The notes: a model not told the origin generated them from the letters alone. Positions 44,377 through 53,707 are shown, counted from the first letter of the stretch. The stretch: DNA of 64,000 nt from Alcanivoracaceae bacterium (GCA_023146255.1 JAGLCJ010000011.1:19992-83991); one strand, 5' to 3'. Program-made: numbers and translations.

Positions 44377-45417
44377 ATGGATTCTGTTTCGCAGATGGCT
44401 TTAGGTGCGGCCGTATCGGTGGCGGTGGTCGGCCGACGCATGCCGGTATGGAAGGCGGCCGCCATTGGCGCGGCGTTCGGCACCCTGCCGGATCTCGACG
44501 TGGTCATCGACTACGGCGATCCGATCCGCAACATGACGTTTCACCGCGCCGAGAGCCATGCGCTGTTCTGGCTGACACTGTTCTCGCCAATGGCCGCCTG
44601 GCTGATGACGCGACTGACCGTCGTGACGGGCAGCTTCCGGCTCTGGTGGCTGAACATCTGGCTGATTCTGATTACCCACACCTTGCTGGATGCCATGACC
44701 GTGTATGGCACCCAGCTGTTGCTGCCATTCAGTGACACACCACTGGGCATGGCCAGCATCTTTATCATTGATCCGCTGTACACCCTGCCGTTGCTGGCGG
44801 GTCTGTTCTGGGCAATCCGCTGGCGCGGCCAGCGCGGCCTGAATGCCAATCGCAACGGCCTGATCATCAGCACCCTGTACCTGTGCTGGACGGTGCTGGC
44901 GCAGCAGCACGTGATCGCTGTGGCGGAAGATTCACTGCTGGCCGGTGGTGTTGAAGGGCAGCAGAAACTGGTCACGCCGACACCGTTTAACAGCCTGATC
45001 TGGCGAGTGCTGGTGATCACCCCGGACGGTTATGCGGAAGGCTTCTATTCGCTGCTGGATGGCGACAAACCGATAAGGTTCGATCACTTTCCCGGCGGCA
45101 TGAATCTGTACGAGGCGCTGCAGGATAACTGGGAAACTGCTCGCATCGCCTGGTTCAGCCGCGGCTTCTTTGCCATGCGTGAACAGGATGGTGAGATACG
45201 GATTACCGATCTGCGCATGGGCCAGGAGCCAGCCTATGTGTTCGGTTTTGCGGTGGCCCGACGTGATCCGGCGGGGCTGCAGCCGATAGCGCCTCTTGCC
45301 CGTCGCTCCCGGGCAGATATCGGCACAGGCCTGGACTGGCTCGGGCGCCGCTTGCTGGATGCCGATACGCCGCCGCTACATCGTCTTGCTCCCCCCGCGC
45401 TGACCGAACCGCGTTAG
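44377..45417 (+). CDS. YdjM-like membrane-bound metal-dependent hydrolase
   Basis: A 346-residue protein with SQMALGAAVSVAVVGRR, FGTLPDLDVVIDYGDPI, FHRAESHALFW and THTLLDAMTVYGTQ, which carry the His/Asp residues of the YdjM/LexA-regulated hydrolase family within four membrane helices. The C-terminal 170 residues form a soluble domain without clear motifs. Relatives are linked to membrane phospholipid hydrolysis, but the substrate is not defined. Confidence 0.88.
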   Translation: MDSVSQMALGAAVSVAVVGRRMPVWKAAAIGAAFGTLPDLDVVIDYGDPIRNMTFHRAESHALFWLTLFSPMAAWLMTRLTVVTGSFRLWWLNIWLILITHTLLDAMTVYGTQLLLPFSDTPLGMASIFIIDPLYTLPLLAGLFWAIRWRGQRGLNANRNGLIISTLYLCWTVLAQQHVIAVAEDSLLAGGVEGQQKLVTPTPFNSLIWRVLVITPDGYAEGFYSLLDGDKPIRFDHFPGGMNLYEALQDNWETARIAWFSRGFFAMREQDGEIRITDLRMGQEPAYVFGFAVARRDPAGLQPIAPLARRSRADIGTGLDWLGRRLLDADTPPLHRLAPPALTEPR

Positions 45418-45440
45418 CCGCCCCTGACCGCTCGCGCAAG

Positions 45441-45456
45441 CTGACCCGCGGGTCAG
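45441..45456. repeat. 16-bp perfect palindrome
   Basis: CTGACCCGCGGGTCAG is a perfect palindrome 24 bp after the YdjM-like gene and 64 bp before the next start. It may be an operator or a small hairpin. Confidence 0.45.
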
Positions 45457-45519
45457 GACAAGTGCCGCCTGTGTTGATCTGGTTAGATGCTGACCAGCTC
45501 AGACAGGGACGGCCTGCCC

Positions 45520-46140
45520 ATGGAACCGAAACACTTCGTCAAACTGCTTGTTGCCTTGCTGGTGGTGCCGGCGGCCATCGCCTTGTTGCTGCGAGAACCG
45601 GACGCTGGCGCGATCGCCAAACCTGCTCCGCAGCCAACTCTGATAACCGAAGCGGAAAAAAATCTTCCGGCGGATGCTGCGGCAACGCCAGTCGTTGCGG
45701 CGGGTCAACCCGTGCCGCTGTCGGAGTGGGCCGCAGATGCGGATCTCAGTGATGACCCGGCAGAAGACCTGTCACCGGAATCACTGGCGGCGCTACGCGA
45801 AGCGCTGCTGGAAGGGGCTGTGTCACGTGACGATCTCGCCCGGGACCGTCCGGAGGTGCTGGCCGCGTTGCAACAGCAGGGGCCGCTGGATGTTGTCGCC
45901 GAGCAACGCCAGCGCCTTGAGGATCTCAGCATTCGGCTGGATCAGCAGCATCAGGATGTTTCCTCCCAGCTTGCTGATCTCCAGCAGGCTATCAGCAGTC
46001 CTGCCGCCAGCAGTGCCGACTGGCCGGAAGCGGAAAGCTCACTCGGGGCGCTTGAAGCCCTGCAGGCAGATATCGAGCAGGCGCAACGCCTGACGTCACT
46101 GCAGCGCAGTCAGCTTGCGCGCCAGCACCCACAAAACTAA
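45520..46140 (+). CDS. Unknown single-pass membrane protein with coiled coil
   Basis: About 206 residues. An N-terminal membrane anchor (KLLVALLVVPAAIALLL, 6-22) is followed by an acidic, Ala/Pro-rich segment and a Gln/Leu-rich coiled-coil region (about 118-200, for example QRQRLEDLSIRLDQQHQDVS). I choose the ATG at 45520, after GACAGGGAC, rather than the one 11 codons upstream. I do not recognise a family. The topology suggests a periplasmic coiled coil. Confidence 0.65.
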   Translation: MEPKHFVKLLVALLVVPAAIALLLREPDAGAIAKPAPQPTLITEAEKNLPADAAATPVVAAGQPVPLSEWAADADLSDDPAEDLSPESLAALREALLEGAVSRDDLARDRPEVLAALQQQGPLDVVAEQRQRLEDLSIRLDQQHQDVSSQLADLQQAISSPAASSADWPEAESSLGALEALQADIEQAQRLTSLQRSQLARQHPQN

Positions 46141-46161
46141 CGATAAAAACGGGAGAGTCAC

Positions 46162-47541
46162 ATGACACGCTATCTGATCGTCGCCTGGAGCCTGCTTGCC
46201 GGCACGGCCTTTGCGATTACGCCGGAACAACTGGCACAGCATTGGGCGCCACGCATCTATCACGACACCAATTCCAGTTATGGCTACGAAGCGGAATACA
46301 TTACCCGCGTGGACTATGACGGCAACTGGAACAGCAACGATAATTGGGAAAATCTTTACCAGTACGCCAAGCCGTCTTACCTGTACTACAAGGTATCGGA
46401 AACGGCGACCCACTATTTCATCATCTATGGCGCTTTCCATCCGCGCGATGACGGACCGGAATATCTCTGGCCGGTGCCCACCGACAAGCACGAGAATGAT
46501 TTTGAAGGGGCCGTGTTCATGATTCGCAAGGACGGTTCCGACTATGGCCAGTTTATTGCCATGGAAACCATGGCACATAACCAGTTCTATCAGTATTCGA
46601 ATCTGGCGTTGCAGGAAGCTCATGACGATATCGATGGTTCGGTGCCACTTTACGGTCACCGGCCGAAAATTTTCATTCAGGCCAATGGCGCAGCACCGTC
46701 AAACGGTCATGCCTGGCATGCCTGTGACAGCAACTGCAGCAGTGCACCGGGTGGTGATGGCATCGTTTACTACTATGGTGGTGTGGCGGAGGTGCCAAAT
46801 GGCGGCAGCGGCAACTACAGCCGTCAGTTTTCCTACGATCTGATCAGTCTCGATACGCTTTGGGAAAAGCGCTATGACGTCAACAATCTGCCGTTTGTTT
46901 TCTGGGGCACGCTTGGTGGTGACAGCATCAGCGCTGCCGGTGAGCGCTTGCAGGCCAACGCCGCCAATTTGCCCTGGACCTGGGATGACAGCGCCCAGTA
47001 CGTCTATTCCGGCGATGGTCCGACCTGGGTGGGTGATTTCAATGCCGACGCACCACATATGATTGATACCCACTTCGGCAATGTCACCAGCTTCGGCAGC
47101 TTCTCGCGCTACTACCTGCGCAATGATCATTACAACTGCTCAGTCGATTTGCTGGAGGCGTCAAGCCAGAGCAATCGTGATCCATGGGGTGGCAAAAGCG
47201 ATATCTATGTCGAAGGCTACGCCAATGGCCAGCCGTTCTGGAGTGAATCACTGTTTAAGAAAGATGGTGCCAATGTCGGTACTTTCTACGCCACCTGGAT
47301 GGGCGCTTATGATGCCACCACGCGTAGTTACAACGGTGTCACTCGTCGTCGTTATCTGAACGTGCCGGCAAATCAGAACGTCACTTTCGAGTTCCGGGTC
47401 TACGATTCCGATACCGGTGGCGATGACTACATGGGTAGCATCAGTCGTCAGCTCAAGGCCGGCCAGTACGTCAGCGGCTATCGCGAAGCCACCAGCAATG
47501 GCGACGCCAGGCTGAGCTACTCTGTCAGCTGCGTGCGCTGA
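46162..47541 (+). CDS. Secreted protein of unknown function
   Basis: A 459-residue protein with a short signal peptide (MTRYLIVAWSLLAGTAFA). The mature part is rich in Tyr, Trp, Asn and Gly. Residues 20-320 include LAQHWAPRIYHDTNSSYGYE, DKHENDFEGAVF and an acidic FNADAPHMIDTHFGN. The HEND-x-EG motif is faintly like the metal-binding motif of NPP1/necrosis-type toxins, but the rest differs. Residues 330-459 look like a separate beta-sandwich with DTGGDDYMG. It may bind metal and act outside the cell. GGGAGAG precedes the ATG, and a strong terminator follows. Confidence 0.7.
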   Translation: MTRYLIVAWSLLAGTAFAITPEQLAQHWAPRIYHDTNSSYGYEAEYITRVDYDGNWNSNDNWENLYQYAKPSYLYYKVSETATHYFIIYGAFHPRDDGPEYLWPVPTDKHENDFEGAVFMIRKDGSDYGQFIAMETMAHNQFYQYSNLALQEAHDDIDGSVPLYGHRPKIFIQANGAAPSNGHAWHACDSNCSSAPGGDGIVYYYGGVAEVPNGGSGNYSRQFSYDLISLDTLWEKRYDVNNLPFVFWGTLGGDSISAAGERLQANAANLPWTWDDSAQYVYSGDGPTWVGDFNADAPHMIDTHFGNVTSFGSFSRYYLRNDHYNCSVDLLEASSQSNRDPWGGKSDIYVEGYANGQPFWSESLFKKDGANVGTFYATWMGAYDATTRSYNGVTRRRYLNVPANQNVTFEFRVYDSDTGGDDYMGSISRQLKAGQYVSGYREATSNGDARLSYSVSCVR

Positions 47542-47554
47542 CAGTTATTCAGGC

Positions 47555-47585
47555 AAAAAAAACCCCGCGGCAGCGGGGTTTTCTT
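47555..47585. terminator. Intrinsic terminator, bidirectional
   Basis: AAAAAACCCCGC and GCGGGGTTTT flank a GGCA loop between the convergent secreted-protein and cold-shock genes; both strands give a T-run. Confidence 0.9.
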
Positions 47586-47602
47586 TAGTCAGTCAAGGCT
47601 GA

Positions 47603-47806
47603 TCAGGCCTTGTTGACGTTGGCAGCCTGCGGGCCTTTCGGACCCTGCTGAATGTCATAGGAAACCTTTTGACCTTCCGCAAGAGTCTTGAAGCCGTTGC
47701 CCTGAATGGCGCTGAAATGTACGAATACGTCCGCACCGCCCTCGTCCTGGGTGATGAAGCCAAACCCTTTGGATTCGTTAAACCATTTCACGGTACCTGT
47801 TGCCAT
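47603..47806 (-). CDS. Cold-shock domain protein, CspA family
   Basis: A 67-residue protein with the RNA-binding motifs KGFGFITQ and VFVHFSAI. It is an RNA chaperone that binds single-stranded nucleic acids in the cytoplasm. GAGGTAAG precedes the start. About 200 bases separate it from the upstream WS/DGAT gene, which could hold the long leader usual for csp genes. Confidence 0.97.
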   Translation of the reverse strand: MATGTVKWFNESKGFGFITQDEGGADVFVHFSAIQGNGFKTLAEGQKVSYDIQQGPKGPQAANVNKA

Positions 47807-47827
47807 TGTGACTTACCTCGAGTGTTC

Positions 47828-47841
47828 CGATATCGATATCG
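47828..47841. promoter_or_regulatory. 14-bp palindrome in the csp leader
   Basis: CGATATCGATATCG lies 22-35 bases before the csp ATG. It is a perfect palindrome that could fold in the mRNA leader or bind a protein. The rest of the gap 47842-48010 shows no gene or clear promoter. Confidence 0.4.
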
Positions 47842-48010
47842 ATGATGTTTTTTGCATGCAGGCCGAGGGAGGGTTGAACGGGGAGAACTGCGCGAAAGGC
47901 ACTACCAGATCCACCGCTGCTCAAGCCGCAGCAACTTCGACTCTACGGCAGTTTTTCGGCCCGCGCCAGTTTTTTTGCGGCTGCGGGCCGGGCCGTGAAA
48001 GACAGGTAAA

Positions 48011-49384
48011 TCAGCGTATCCCGGCGGCCACTTCCAGCTCATGAATGCCGTTTTCGAGGTAGTCGAGCAGGCGCTGCATGGACGGCAGGGTGCGGCGGCA
48101 ACCAATCAGTCCGAACTCCAGCTGATCGACGTAACTGGTCAGGGTAATGTTCAGGGCTATGCGGTCCAGCACGATTGATACCGGGTACATGCCTTCCAGT
48201 CGTGCACCATTCCAGTACAGCGGCTCCTTCGGCCCGGGGACGTTGGAAATCACCACGTTAAAGGCCTGCAGTTTCGGCGCCATGCCGGTCAGCAGGTTGA
48301 TGCCGGTGGGCGCCAGCATTAAAGCAGTGAAGTTGAGAATTTCTGCCGGTGTCATCTGCCGGTAACGGCATTTCGCTTCCTCCACCGATGCCTTGATCAC
48401 CCGTAACCGATTGGCCGGGTCGGCAATGTGGGTGCCGAGGTTGGCAAGAATGGTGGCAATCTGATTGCCCTCGACGCTGTCGTCCTGACGCAGGGAGACC
48501 GGCACCATGGCGATCAATGGCTGGTTCGGCAGGGCGTTCTGGGAAATCAGGTAATCGCGCAGGGCGCTGCCGCATATGGCCAGCACGATGTCGTTCAGGG
48601 TGCAGTCGAATTTCTTCGCGATGTGCTTGATCCGGGCCATGGAATAGGACTGGGCGGCAAAGCGACGGCTGCCGGTAATGCGCTCGTTCAGCACACAATG
48701 CGGGGCCTGGAAAATCGACACATAGTCCGGGTCGTTCTTGGCTTTCTGGCTGACCTTGTAAACCTCCCGGGCCAGCGCCGGCACCGTGGCGATCTGTTTC
48801 GACAGCCCGGCGGTGAGCTGGGCCAGTCCGCTGACCGCTTCAACCGGATTGCTCGGCATGCCCGGCCGGCGCTTGCGCGGCGGCGTGGCCCAGACCGGCG
48901 GCAGATCGCGGATATTCGGGTCCGGCGACAGGGCGCGCATGCCCAGACGCATGGCCGAGATACCATCCACCAGTGAATGGTGGATCTTGGTGTACATGGC
49001 AAACCGGCGCCCGCGGATGCCCTCGATCAGGTGGGCCTCCCAAAGCGGTCGCTCGCGGTCCAGCAAATTGGAATGTTCCGCCGACACCAGCGCCAGCAAC
49101 TCACGGATCCGGCCCGGCTTGGGCAACGCCTCATGGCGGAAGTGGGCATCGATATCGAACTGCTTGTCCTCGGTCCAGACCGGCTGGCCGAAGCGGCTGC
49201 CCAGGCGCTGGTTGAAGGGAGCCACGGGGCAGCAGTAATCGCGCATTTGCGCCGCCAGCTCGCTGACGTATTTGGGGCCGGCGTCCTCCGGGTAGGAGAA
49301 CAGTTGCAGGCCGGCCACATGCATGGGCTGCTGGCGTCGTTCAAGAAAAAGGAATAACTGGTCCACCGGGCCAAGAGCCTTCAC
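48011..49384 (-). CDS. Wax ester synthase/diacylglycerol acyltransferase (WS/DGAT), copy 2
   Basis: A 457-residue protein starting MKALGPVDQLFLFLERRQQP, very close to the well-studied Alcanivorax and Acinetobacter enzymes, with the catalytic HHSLVDG (near residue 135) and VVISNVPGPKEPLYWNGARL near the end. It makes wax esters and triacylglycerol. Its N-terminus is closer to the classic AtfA type than copy 1. It is preceded by a REP element, so it is transcriptionally separate from the SDR gene. Confidence 0.95.
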   Translation of the reverse strand: MKALGPVDQLFLFLERRQQPMHVAGLQLFSYPEDAGPKYVSELAAQMRDYCCPVAPFNQRLGSRFGQPVWTEDKQFDIDAHFRHEALPKPGRIRELLALVSAEHSNLLDRERPLWEAHLIEGIRGRRFAMYTKIHHSLVDGISAMRLGMRALSPDPNIRDLPPVWATPPRKRRPGMPSNPVEAVSGLAQLTAGLSKQIATVPALAREVYKVSQKAKNDPDYVSIFQAPHCVLNERITGSRRFAAQSYSMARIKHIAKKFDCTLNDIVLAICGSALRDYLISQNALPNQPLIAMVPVSLRQDDSVEGNQIATILANLGTHIADPANRLRVIKASVEEAKCRYRQMTPAEILNFTALMLAPTGINLLTGMAPKLQAFNVVISNVPGPKEPLYWNGARLEGMYPVSIVLDRIALNITLTSYVDQLEFGLIGCRRTLPSMQRLLDYLENGIHELEVAAGIR

Positions 49385-49412
49385 TGCACGTTCTCCTTGT
49401 TTTCTGGTCCAT

Positions 49413-49468
49413 TGTAGGAGCGGCTGATCAGCCGCGAAGACTTTCGCCGTCGGCCGACGGCTCCTACG
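49413..49468. repeat. REP-type palindromic element, full pair
   Basis: GTAGGAGCGGCTGATCAGCC at 49414 and its mirrored end GACGGCTCCTAC flank a 56-bp hairpin between the WS/DGAT and SDR genes. The right arm ends at the SDR stop. Confidence 0.83.
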
Positions 49469-49471
49469 ATT

Positions 49472-50281
49472 TCAATGCTTGCCGCGCCACTTCTTCATCG
49501 ATGTCGACATACCGGTGGCCTTGGCAAGGAAGTCCCAGACCGGCATCGGCAGGCCGCCCTTCATCAGGTCGATATGTTTGACGATCATCGGCGCCTGCAC
49601 CAGCGGAGCACGCTGGCGCATACCGTCGAGAATGGCACGTACCACCTTCTCCGGCGACAGCATCGGTGACAGCAGCGGCGACTTCACGCCATCGAACATG
49701 CCGGTATCGATGTAACTGGGGCAGACCGTGGTGACGCTGACATGGTTCAGTCCCCGCTCCTTCAGCTCCAGCCGCAGGGACTCGGAGAAGCCCAGCACCG
49801 CCCATTTGCTTGCTGCGTAGGTGCTGCCGTAGGGCAGGCCGACGTAGGAGCTGGCGCTGGCGATATTGACCAGATGGCCACGCGGGCTCTGGATCAGATC
49901 CTCGAAAAAGGTGTGGGTCAGGGCCATCAGGCCGGTGGCGTTGATCTGGAAGGTGTTCAGGTGGTCCTTGATGTCGACCTGCTCGAACTCACCGCCAAAC
50001 ACCACCCCGGCATTGTTGATCAGCACATCGATGGGCCCATGGGCCTTGTGCAGGCGCTCGCGGAAGGCGTTGAAGGTGCCGAGCTTGCTGACATCCAGCA
50101 CCATGGCGTGGGCGTTGTGACCGTGCCGGCGAATCCGGTCGCGGACCTCTTCAGCGGCCTCCTTGCGGCGGGCGGTGACAATCACCTCGGCGCCTTGCTG
50201 GGCCAGCTTCTCGGCCATCAGGGCGCCGATGCCGGTGCCGGCGCCGGTGATCAGGATTCTCAGTCCGGAAAAATGGGGCAT
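49472..50281 (-). CDS. Short-chain dehydrogenase/reductase
   Basis: A 269-residue SDR with the NAD(P)-binding TGAGTGIG (residues 12-19), the structural NNAG, and the catalytic Ser-Tyr-Lys set (SASSYVGLPYGSTYAASKWA). An Arg pair after the second strand (TARR) suggests NADP preference. The substrate is unknown. Next to a WS/DGAT, a role in fatty aldehyde or alcohol metabolism is possible but unproven. Confidence 0.92.
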   Translation of the reverse strand: MPHFSGLRILITGAGTGIGALMAEKLAQQGAEVIVTARRKEAAEEVRDRIRRHGHNAHAMVLDVSKLGTFNAFRERLHKAHGPIDVLINNAGVVFGGEFEQVDIKDHLNTFQINATGLMALTHTFFEDLIQSPRGHLVNIASASSYVGLPYGSTYAASKWAVLGFSESLRLELKERGLNHVSVTTVCPSYIDTGMFDGVKSPLLSPMLSPEKVVRAILDGMRQRAPLVQAPMIVKHIDLMKGGLPMPVWDFLAKATGMSTSMKKWRGKH

Positions 50282-50457
50282 GATGCGGGCTCGATGTCAG
50301 GTTCACGGGGAAACCGGGAGCTTAGCGGGTATGAGCGGGTATGGCGACGTTCCGGCTGAGACAATTGGAGTCCGGCGTCACCGCGAGTATTCTGGAAAGC
50401 CGACAGTACCGATATCAACAAAGCGCTGTCACGGAATCAGGGAGAGATCATCCGACC

Positions 50458-52791
50458 ATGTCTGCTTGCCGCTGGTGGTTGCTATTGCTTTTCGGTTGCT
50501 GGGGCATGCCCCTGCTGGCAGCTGTGGAAGCGGGTCCTTCCCTTGGTCACGAGATGCTTGCGCCGCATGTCGACTACTGGTGTGACGGCAGTGGCGAGAG
50601 CACCCTGGACGACGCCCTTCAGGCGCAGTTAACTCCGCTGAAGGCCAAGCAGATTGCCTTCAGCTACCGGTCAGACGCCTGCTGGTTCCGCTTCCGCCTG
50701 CGCAACAGCGCGGAGATCGATCACGAGGTGCTGCTGACGGTCGACTATGCCCTGCTCGACCATGTCGACCTGTACGGTGTTAACAGGGAGCAGCTGCGGC
50801 ACTGGCAGCTCGGCGACATGGCCGCCTTTCACAATCGGCCGCTGGCGCTGCGTAGCGCCACGGTGCCGCTTTTCCTGCCGGCACTGAGCGAGACCGAATA
50901 CTGGCTGCGAGTCAAAAGCACCAGCTCCATGACGGTGCCGCTCACCGTTGCCAGCCGTGATGCGTTCATCGAGCACCATGTTAACAACGACTGGCTGCTT
51001 GGCGTTTTCTACGGCATCGGTTTCGGTCTGTTCTGTTATCACCTGGTGTTGTGGGCTGCCGCCAGAGAGCGCATCTACCGGTTTTATGTGGTTCATGTCG
51101 GTGCCAGTCTGGTGTACCTCGCCACCTTGCAGGGGATCAGCCAGCGGCTGTGGCCGGAGGGGCAGACCTTCCCTGATAACTTTCCCTATGTTGTTGGTTA
51201 TATTTCGCTGATATCCGGCGTGCTGTTTGCCCGCGACTTTCTTGAAACCGGCAAGTGGTCACGCCTTGATCTGCTGCTCAGGGGGCTGGTGGCGGCGCTG
51301 TCCGTCATGGTGGTGTTGCAGATTATTCTGCCGCCCGGCTCCGTCACCCGGTACATGGGCATCATGGTGTTGCTGACCATGGCGATTCTGATGATTACCG
51401 GTTTCTACAGTTGGTACCGTGGTCGTGGTCAGGCGCGAATTTTTGTAGTGGCGTGGGGCACATTCCTCGCCATGATCGGGTTGCTTGCCTTCAACGTTTA
51501 CGGGCTGGTGATCGAGCTGCCGATTCTGCTGACCCTGCATGGTGTCCATATCGGTATTGTTCTGCAGCAAGTGTTGCTGTCGCTGGGTCTTGCGGCACGC
51601 CTCAGTGCACTGAAGAAAGAATCGTTGATGCATGAACAGGAAATCGTCCGCGCTCAGGCAGAAAGCGCCGCCAAGGGCGATTTCCTCGCCCGCATGAGCC
51701 ACGAGATTCGCACACCGATGAATGCGGTGCTGGCATTGACGGAGTTACTGTCGAGTACACGTCTGGATGAACGACAGAAGAATTATGTCACCACCATCAG
51801 CAGTGCCGGGGAAAGCCTGCTTAGTGTTATCAATGACGTGCTGGATTACTCGAAAATTGCTGCCGGGAAACTGCAACTCGAACAGCGCAGCATGAATCTG
51901 CATCGTGTGCTGGAAGACTGCCTGACCATCATGTCTGCCAGTGCCGAACAGAAAGGCCTGCGCATGCATCGGGATTTTGACGATAACCTGCCGCAGTGGG
52001 TGCGCGGTGATCCGGTACGACTGAAACAGGTGCTGCTCAACCTGCTCAGCAATGCCATCAAGTTTACCGAGCAGGGCAGCGTCACCCTTAGTGTTTATGC
52101 AGAACTGCGCAGCGAGCAGCAGATTCGCCTGAAAGTGGAGGTGCGTGACACCGGCATTGGCATGGCGCGGGAGCAAGTCCGCGAGCTGTTCCGCTCCTTC
52201 CAGCAGGCCGATAGCTCAACGTCCCGGAAATATGGCGGCACCGGTCTTGGCCTTGCCATCTCCAAGCAGCTGGTGGAGTTGATGGGTGGCGTCATTGAAG
52301 TGGACAGTCTGCCGGGCGTCGGTTCGCGATTCCACTTCGCAGTCTGGTTGCCCATTAGCGAGCCACCGGCCAGTCGAGGCGATCTGCCGCAGGTATCGTT
52401 GCAGGGCTTGCGCGTGCTGGTGGTGGAAGACAATACCGTCAATCAGATGGTGATTGGCGCGCTACTGAATGAACTTGAGGTTGGTGCACGTATTGTTGGT
52501 TCCGGCGAAGAAGCGCTGACGGTGCTGGCAGAGGACCCGGGTTGCTGCGACCTGATCCTGATGGACTGCGAAATGCCTGGCATGGACGGTTACGAAACCA
52601 CAGGCCGTATCCGGCATATGAAGAACGGATCACAGAAACTGCCGATCATCGCCTTGACCGCACATGCATTGGCCGAGCATCGGGAGAAATGTCTGGCCGC
52701 GGGCATGGATGACCATCTGGCCAAACCGTTGACGTTATCCAGTCTGCAGCTGGCGCTTGGGCGCTGGAAGGACAGCAAACGGCCGGCCTGA
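50458..52791 (+). CDS. 7TM hybrid sensor histidine kinase with receiver domain
   Basis: A 777-residue protein: signal peptide (1-22), a 7TMR-DISMED2-like extracellular domain (about 30-170), seven membrane helices (about 180-380), a HisKA with the phospho-acceptor His415 in SHEIRTP, a HATPase domain (NLLSNAIKF and GTGLGLAISKQL) and a C-terminal receiver with the phospho-acceptor Asp703 in LILMDCEMPG. The ATG at 50458 gives a proper signal peptide, with GGAGAG upstream; the frame extends earlier without support. No partner regulator or Hpt gene is adjacent. The signal is unknown; the sensory domain class often binds small sugars or lipids. Confidence 0.92.
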   Translation: MSACRWWLLLLFGCWGMPLLAAVEAGPSLGHEMLAPHVDYWCDGSGESTLDDALQAQLTPLKAKQIAFSYRSDACWFRFRLRNSAEIDHEVLLTVDYALLDHVDLYGVNREQLRHWQLGDMAAFHNRPLALRSATVPLFLPALSETEYWLRVKSTSSMTVPLTVASRDAFIEHHVNNDWLLGVFYGIGFGLFCYHLVLWAAARERIYRFYVVHVGASLVYLATLQGISQRLWPEGQTFPDNFPYVVGYISLISGVLFARDFLETGKWSRLDLLLRGLVAALSVMVVLQIILPPGSVTRYMGIMVLLTMAILMITGFYSWYRGRGQARIFVVAWGTFLAMIGLLAFNVYGLVIELPILLTLHGVHIGIVLQQVLLSLGLAARLSALKKESLMHEQEIVRAQAESAAKGDFLARMSHEIRTPMNAVLALTELLSSTRLDERQKNYVTTISSAGESLLSVINDVLDYSKIAAGKLQLEQRSMNLHRVLEDCLTIMSASAEQKGLRMHRDFDDNLPQWVRGDPVRLKQVLLNLLSNAIKFTEQGSVTLSVYAELRSEQQIRLKVEVRDTGIGMAREQVRELFRSFQQADSSTSRKYGGTGLGLAISKQLVELMGGVIEVDSLPGVGSRFHFAVWLPISEPPASRGDLPQVSLQGLRVLVVEDNTVNQMVIGALLNELEVGARIVGSGEEALTVLAEDPGCCDLILMDCEMPGMDGYETTGRIRHMKNGSQKLPIIALTAHALAEHREKCLAAGMDDHLAKPLTLSSLQLALGRWKDSKRPA

Positions 52792-52923
52792 TCAGCCGGC
52801 CCTTGCTGTTGTCAGGCAGAAAAGCCCGGGTTGCGAACCGGTTGACGTAATAGCGTGGCAGGCGGGTGCATACTAAACCCCGGATGTCAGCCCCCTGATC
52901 GCTGGATAACAAGGAGCAGAGCC

Positions 52924-53667
52924 ATGCGTAAAATGATAATTGCCGCCACGGCGATGGTGGCCGGCGCCGCTCAGAGCGCACCACTGGTGGATATTTACGG
53001 TGGTCTGTACACCGGTCAGACAGCATTGTCCGGCGTGCTCAACAGCGGCACCGGTGACGCCGACCTTGAGGACGACCTCGGTTATGACGATAGCCGCCAG
53101 ACGGTGGTCTATCTTGGTCTTGAGCATGCGGTGCCGGTGCTGCCGAATCTGCGTCTCAAGCACGCAACCCTGTCGGATGAAGCGCGTGGCCAGGTGCAGA
53201 ACGCCTTCACTTTCGACGGCCAGGTTTTTCTCGCGACTACCAATGTCGTCAGTAGTTTCGATCTCGATTACACCGACCTGACGCTTTATTACTCTCCGCT
53301 CGACAATGTGGTGAAGATTGATCTTGGCCTCACTGCCCGCCAGATCGAGGGTGATTTCGTCATTGAAGAAGATGGCAACCCGGCGAATCGGGGTGAAGAA
53401 AATATCAGCCAGCTTATTCCGATGCTGCATGTCGGCGCTTATGGCAAGTTACCGCTGACCGGATTCTATGCCACCGGTGAAGTTAACGTGGTCGGCTACG
53501 ATGGCGATAACATTGCCGATGTCCGTGCCGGCATTGGCTGGGTTTCGGATTTCATGCTGGGAGTGGAGCTCGGTTACAGCCAGCTGTCTCTGGATGTCGA
53601 TGTCGATGACGTTGTTGCCGATCTTGAAGTGGGCGGGCCTTATCTGGCGCTATCGCTGAATTTCTGA
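52924..53667 (+). CDS. TIGR04219-type outer membrane beta-barrel protein
   Basis: A 247-residue protein with a signal peptide (MRKMIIAATAMVAGAAQSAP). The mature part has alternating beta strands (GYDDSRQTVVYLGLEHAVPV, DLTLYYSPLDNVVKIDLGLT) and a terminal strand ending in Phe (PYLALSLNF), all typical of this barrel family. AAGGAG precedes the ATG. The role is unknown. It is convergent with the acyl-CoA dehydrogenase gene across a terminator. Confidence 0.85.
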   Translation: MRKMIIAATAMVAGAAQSAPLVDIYGGLYTGQTALSGVLNSGTGDADLEDDLGYDDSRQTVVYLGLEHAVPVLPNLRLKHATLSDEARGQVQNAFTFDGQVFLATTNVVSSFDLDYTDLTLYYSPLDNVVKIDLGLTARQIEGDFVIEEDGNPANRGEENISQLIPMLHVGAYGKLPLTGFYATGEVNVVGYDGDNIADVRAGIGWVSDFMLGVELGYSQLSLDVDVDDVVADLEVGGPYLALSLNF

Positions 53668-53674
53668 GAGCAAT

Positions 53675-53707
53675 AAAAAAAGGGGAGGCAGATGCCTCCC
53701 CTTTTTT
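53675..53707. terminator. Intrinsic terminator, bidirectional
   Basis: AAAAAAAGGGGAGGCA and TGCCTCCCCTTTTTT form a long stem with a GA turn; both strands give T-runs. It separates the barrel gene from the acyl-CoA dehydrogenase gene. Confidence 0.93.
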
